Shown piece after piece: positions 59,151-64,000 of a DNA stretch of 64,000 bases (within the stretch, counting starts at the first letter, position 1; each line of letters begins with the position of its first letter). The notes beneath the pieces were generated by a model. The model made no database searches. It worked only from the letters and a program-made list of their open reading frames with translations, and was not told the DNA's origin. A program made the position numbers and the translations under genes. Origin of the DNA: Strigops habroptila (lineage: Eukaryota > Chordata > Aves > Psittaciformes > Psittacidae); the NCBI RefSeq assembly GCF_004027225.2, contig NC_044290.2:5286906-5350905 (forward strand), read 5' to 3'.

Positions 59151-61943
59151 TAGGTGGAAATCAAAGTCCATATGGCAGGGCAGGCACCCTGCTGTACTTG
59201 CATACTATGAAGCAGCACTTTGTAAAGGCACAGAGAATAGTTTAGGCATGGGAACAGAGCTGTCAAACCCAGCCTACATCTGACTGCCAATACCCAGCAC
59301 TGCTGCACATTGGTTGAGGGTTTCCCAGACAGATGTGAGCTGTGGGGCTCGTGTCCAGCCTTTCTGGAGGCTGACGTGCAGCCAGCACCGCTGTGATACA
59401 CTTGCGGTAAGGCCAGCACTTACCAGAAGTGCTGGATCTACCACAAACATACTGTTTGTTGGTTTGCATATGCCTTGCTAGCCATCAGCCTGGCTGGAAA
59501 CACTGAACATCTGCTCCAAGTGGGAATCCTGGAAAACCAAAACACAGGTAACCCCTCTCTCCTTCCCCCCCAAACCTCCAAGGAGGAATGGCCAGGAATG
59601 CCTGAAAAAAATTAGTCTTCCCAAAAATGCTGCCTCTGCCAGACAAAGATGTAAAATTCCCAGCGAAAGCAGAAATGTGGTTATCTGTAACCCACAGTAA
59701 TTCCAGCTTGGTTTCTAAGAGTGATTTGTTTGAGCTCTGGAGCGTGAGGTTTAACTTCCAAGCTGTTTATTACACTAAATACTCCTGATAATCTGTATCA
59801 ACATCTTAACCCAGGTTTTCTTAGTCTTGAGACAATTAACAGCCTTGGCTCTTGCCAGCAGTGACAGTAGAAATGGTTTGCTCTGACTTAAGGCTGATTA
59901 CTCTCAGGTCACTCCAAAGCATCCTCTCTATCAGAAGTGGATCAGAAGCATATGAGCTGATGGGGAGGGAGGTTAAACATGCACCTCAGCCCACACTGTT
60001 ATCTCCATGAGCTGCACTCTTCATTGTTCATATTCAGCTCCAGGCCTCCCCAGTTGGTGACACAGAAGGTATCCTAGTATCCAAAATCTGTACTACATTT
60101 GGCTCAGGGAGCAAGGCAGCCACTGCTGGGAGTGATTTGTCTCCTCTGTGTCCCACTTTGTGAGGGACCAGGGTTTCTGACAATAATATCAGTGACCTAC
60201 CTTCTCTTCTGCTAACAAGCACTTTGTATTCATCCACCTGGATTCGTTCTGCTCTAGATCTTCAGGGCTGCTCCCTGGGAATAGAGTATGACATGGTTCT
60301 CATTCGTTCCCTTTTGGAAGTCCTCCCATTTGGTTCCGACTCTAGTTAATATTTCATTTTGCATTTTCATAGCCAGGCACTTATAGACATTAATTATTAA
60401 ATGGCCACATTTATTGAAATGAATGTATAGATGGAGACAGCTGCTGGGGCTTTCTAAAGGGGGTGTTCACCAGTTGGGATATGCTGTTTCTTACAACTTT
60501 CAGATGAAAATCTCAAAGGCCCCTTTTTTTGTTCAGTATTTTCAAAGCCTCACTTTCTTGTTCAGTGCAGGATGGCACCTTCAGAAGCATTCAGTGTTGA
60601 TCTAACCTTGTTCCCACCACAGTCCCTAAAAAATAGGTCTGAGCCATTTCGAAAGCTCTCCCCTTGCCCCCCCTGGTTCCAGTATTATAGCAATATTCCC
60701 AAGCTTTTAAGTGCAGCTCCATCAGGCCAGCAGAAAAAGCTTGCTTTTTAGCCTCATTTCTATTAATTTAGAGCAACTCTGCAGCCTCGGCGGAGTTGTT
60801 CTGGAGGCACAAGATGTATGAAGGCAAAGAATGATTTTCTCCAGCTAAGTGTTTTGTCTTTGCCCCTCTCGCATCAGATGTCTTGGGCCAGGCTCAGGGC
60901 CCAGGTGATGAACACAGGAGCGGGTGGTGGGATGAGCGCTGTTCAATGTAAGGGTGTGTGGATGTGTGTTTCATGTAGATGGAGGATAAGAGGCAGCCTG
61001 GGGTGGAGGGGACCCATCTGTGAGGTGGGAAATCTCAGCATACCAGCATCAAAAGGCAGATGATCTGAATATTGCTCTCAAATACAAATTGTGACTGCTG
61101 TGATGCCTCTTTTGGAGGGTTGGGTGCACAGTTGAGGCTCCTTGCTGTCTGGAGAGGTTGGACCATGGGTCCCTCTGTCATCAGTGGAGGGGGAGCTGCC
61201 AGTCTGACACAGCCCCACAGCACCAGTTGCAGTGTATGTGCCATGTACCACCATTTAAATATTTTTGCTTTGAAGAAAGGCAGCTTCACTTCCTCTTAAC
61301 AATTGATATTACTCAGATCTTTGAGACTGAGAGAAAGCAAACCAGCCTTGTGAACCTGCCTCCTCTCCAAACCCAGTCTCCTCTCCTCCTGGTGACATTT
61401 CCCCTTGGTTCTCCAGCCAGCCTCACTGTATATTGCCTTTATAACCACAGAGATCTTGTACCTTGTAGTTGGAAAGAATATGAACCTTTTGGGGAGGGGA
61501 TCAGGGCAGGTCCTGGTGGCTGAAAGAGACGCCTCAAAAGCTTTCCTGGAATACCAAGTTCACCACGAGCAGTCAACCTCCCTTCATTAGTTCCCAACAA
61601 GATTGAGCAGGGTGGATTTGCTCATGGGTGGAGCTGGAAGAAAGTAATAAGCTCTTCTTAATGAAGAGCGTGCTTTGGTTTGCTGTGTCTGGCAGGCTGT
61701 TTTCATCTTTTGTACTTCTGGTAGCTGGCATCCCAGGCAAGACTGAGGGACTTCAGTTTGGGAGTGGTAGGCATGCACTCAATTTGCTGCCTACCACTGG
61801 CAGAGGATCAAGGCTGGAATTTTCATTACACTTGCTTCGCCTGCCAGAAAGAAGCACTTTGATTTAATTCTGGTGGCTTCTTGTTCAATGCCAAGCTTGG
61901 AACGTGATGCTCTGATGTCTTCCAGCTTCTTAGAGTAACCACA
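59151..61943. other. non-coding stretch with a small hairpin
   Basis: Perfect 9-bp arms CCAGCACTT (59413-59421) and AAGTGCTGG (59427-59435) flank a 5-base loop. No gene or transposon was recognised. A 121-codon plus frame (61158-61523) overlaps other open frames and has no domain. Confidence 0.5.
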
Positions 61944-62105
61944 ATGTCCCGCCGAGGAAATATATATTTATACAACAGAGGAATTGCATTTAAGTATGGA
62001 GTCACTTTATTAACAGCAATTGCACATCATGCTATAGGTGGATCCTATGGTTTGGAATATAAGACTGGCTCCTTTCGTAATCCTATGTACCAAGCCCAGA
62101 TATGA
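61944..62105 (+). other. small 53-codon ORF, function unknown
   Basis: An ATG in a fair context (accacaATGt) opens a 53-codon frame ending in TGA at 62103-62105. It starts MSRRGNIYLYNRGIAFKYGV and continues TLLTAIAHHAIGGSYGLEYK, with balanced, protein-like composition in an AT-rich setting. The frame is open back to 61908, across an acceptor-like 'gatgtcttccag' ending at 61925, so it could be a last exon. I recognise no family. Random frames of this length are common, so confidence is low. Confidence 0.15.
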
Positions 62106-64000
62106 TCAGAAATTCATGATTCCTCAGTAACCATTCTTGGAAGGCTCATCTTGTTAAAAAACAGTCACCATGTCGCTATCCCTGGAAGAGGATAAGGGAT
62201 GCTAACAGAGCTGATCAAATACTTTCTGGCATAAATGTCCTTTAAGAAGGAAGATTGTGCTTTTGACAAGATGACATTTTCCTACAGAAAGCATCTGCTC
62301 ACCTCAGAATGTTGCTTTCTTGCCAAAAGAATACCTCAAAACCCAATTGTATTATTTTTTTGGACAAGAATCCAAAAGCTTTGGGGGTTTGGCAGCAGAT
62401 TTTAAGGATTCAACGGAAAAAAAAAAGAAGTTTTTGTTTTCCAAAAACCAAGAGGCCCAACCTATTTTTTTTCTTTTTAGTTTTGTTTAGAAATTCAGGA
62501 AAAATATGACCATATTTTCCATGTGATGGAGGGGACCCTCTTTGGAACCAGCTCTAGATGCTTGCAAAATATTAGTGTTAGCTTAACTACAGCAAAGTTC
62601 TGTCCTAAATCATGTGCAAGGGCAGAAGCTGTTGCCGGGAGTTCAACCAAAACCCAAGCCTTTTGCAGATTCATTGCATTTTGGTTTGGGTTAAAACTCT
62701 TCCATTTCTCATACCAGTGCCTGAGCAGTTGCACTGTCTCCTGCTCCTCTCTGTGTCAGCAGCATGGATGAATGTAGACCTTCACACTTAGAGTGCTGTG
62801 TGGGACATGATGGGCTGGAGGGAACATGGAGGAGGGGATCCCACAAATCTGAAGCTGAAAATGAGAGAAGGAGGATGTGAGAAATAGCTACACCCTTAAA
62901 ATGAGACTGAGGGATTAGGACTTCTGTCCAGAGGTCTTCTGCCCTGGGATATGGGAGGACACGCGGGAACCCGCACAGAATGTGCAATTACTAGAAGCCA
63001 CCCTACAAGCTTTTTATTTCTTGCAGCTCTGAGACAATTTGAGCTGATCCAGTATGGGAGGAACAGCTGAAATAGAAGGCAGAAAGAAATGCTGAAAATG
63101 TTTGTGGTCATGAGATGTTTCATTCTTGATAGGGCTCACACATCTGGCATGTGCACTGCCATTCCCATTCATTTTGTAGGGAGTGTTATATTATGCCACA
63201 GTATTAATGTATTAATATATTAATAGAATGTCAACATTTATATATAATACAATTAGTGGTTTAATATAAAAGTCAAAATGAAATGAATCAACATGACATT
63301 TGAAATAAAATCCTTTTACACTGTTGAAATGAAATAGCCTTATGGGAGAGATTTTACCCACTCTGCTCCCCCTTCCACTCCTGCTTGGTTGCCAGCTGTT
63401 TCATTCCAGATGTGGTCAGACTTTGGTCCAACGGCGACATTTGATAAGAAGGTTGGCTCAGCACTGACCATATTTAAGTCGCTTTCCTTAGGGAAGCGTG
63501 TTTAGCTCTTGCTTGATCTCAGCTTATTAAACAAATAGGTCAAAGATGTCTGGTTTTCTGCATTTTCTCTGTTGAAGTATGGCTAGCCATACCTTAGATG
63601 GGAGATAGGTAGTGCCTGGATTTCTTCCTGCTATACCCTGATCCAGAACGATCAAACACAACTTTATGCATTATTCCCTTTCTTTCCTGACCCCATATCC
63701 CTAATTTCTTCCCAAAACTTCCATTTGTATTTTCGTGGTTAAAATATTTCCTGTCTGTTCGTCCATATCTTCCGTTCACCATGAAATCCCATCTAGAAAT
63801 CCCCTGTGAGCCTACAAACCCATCCTAAAGTGCCTGTCCCCATCTCATGGTATGGGCTTGTACTTTGCTATTTCAGCAGCGATGAAATCACATGCCCGAG
63901 GCAACCCTTTAGCTCTGCTCTGGCGTTCTTTTCTTTTACTTTCTTCACTACTTGGACCATGACTTGAAGGTTGTATTAATTTGTTCTGGTTAATAGAAAA
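62106..64000. other. non-coding stretch, AT-rich in part
   Basis: No gene or transposon was recognised. At 63202-63225 the 8-mer TATTAAT(G/A) is repeated three times in tandem, followed by more AT-rich sequence to about 63265. A-rich and T-rich runs occur near 62415-62480. Confidence 0.5.

Overview
The window looks like nuclear DNA from a bird. The clearest evidence is three truncated CR1 LINE tails, at about 18.7, 44.0 and 52.7 kb, all on the minus strand. They have the avian-type 3' end (an ATTCTATG-like octamer, then a conserved untranslated segment), and two of them still encode the last residues of the CR1 reverse-transcriptase ORF2. Degraded MIR/CORE-SINE relics (about 3.0, 6.1, 37.9 and 39.8 kb) are also present, as expected in an amniote genome. 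CpG is scarce overall, reading frames are short, and nothing resembles bacterial operons, CRISPR arrays, tRNAs or rRNAs.

No complete protein-coding gene can be supported. The long open frames (up to 210 codons) tend to occur where several frames on both strands are open at once. They carry no recognisable domain, and I treat them as products of base composition. The window is best read as a large intron or an intergenic stretch. A few short segments do have an open frame beside good splice signals and are listed as unconfirmed exon candidates. The best is 25925-26104 (180 nt, phase 0/0, pyrimidine-rich acceptor, AAAG|GTAAGT donor). Others are 15971-16021, 21354-21417, 35836-35910, 38547-38738 and 41847-41884, plus a 53-codon ORF at 61944-62105. 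Several chance matches of this kind are expected in 64 kb.

The sequence also holds structured non-coding DNA: a near-perfect hairpin with 20-nt arms at 18090-18139; a nested palindrome next to a 13-nt direct repeat at 12325-12374; smaller palindromes at 31943, 59133 and 59413; a 19-bp tandem duplication at 54975; a CpG cluster followed by a CTCF-like motif at 47119-47272; and a homopyrimidine tract near 47.9 kb.

Layout: 0-15 kb is ordinary single-copy DNA with MIR relics and one AT-rich, TAAT-rich block (3.3-4.3 kb). 15-26 kb holds three exon candidates, the hairpin and the first CR1. 26-37 kb is sparse. 37-48 kb has two MIR relics, two exon candidates, the second CR1 and the CpG/CTCF-like segment. 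48-64 kb has the third CR1, the tandem duplication, and regions whose multi-frame openness is best explained by composition.
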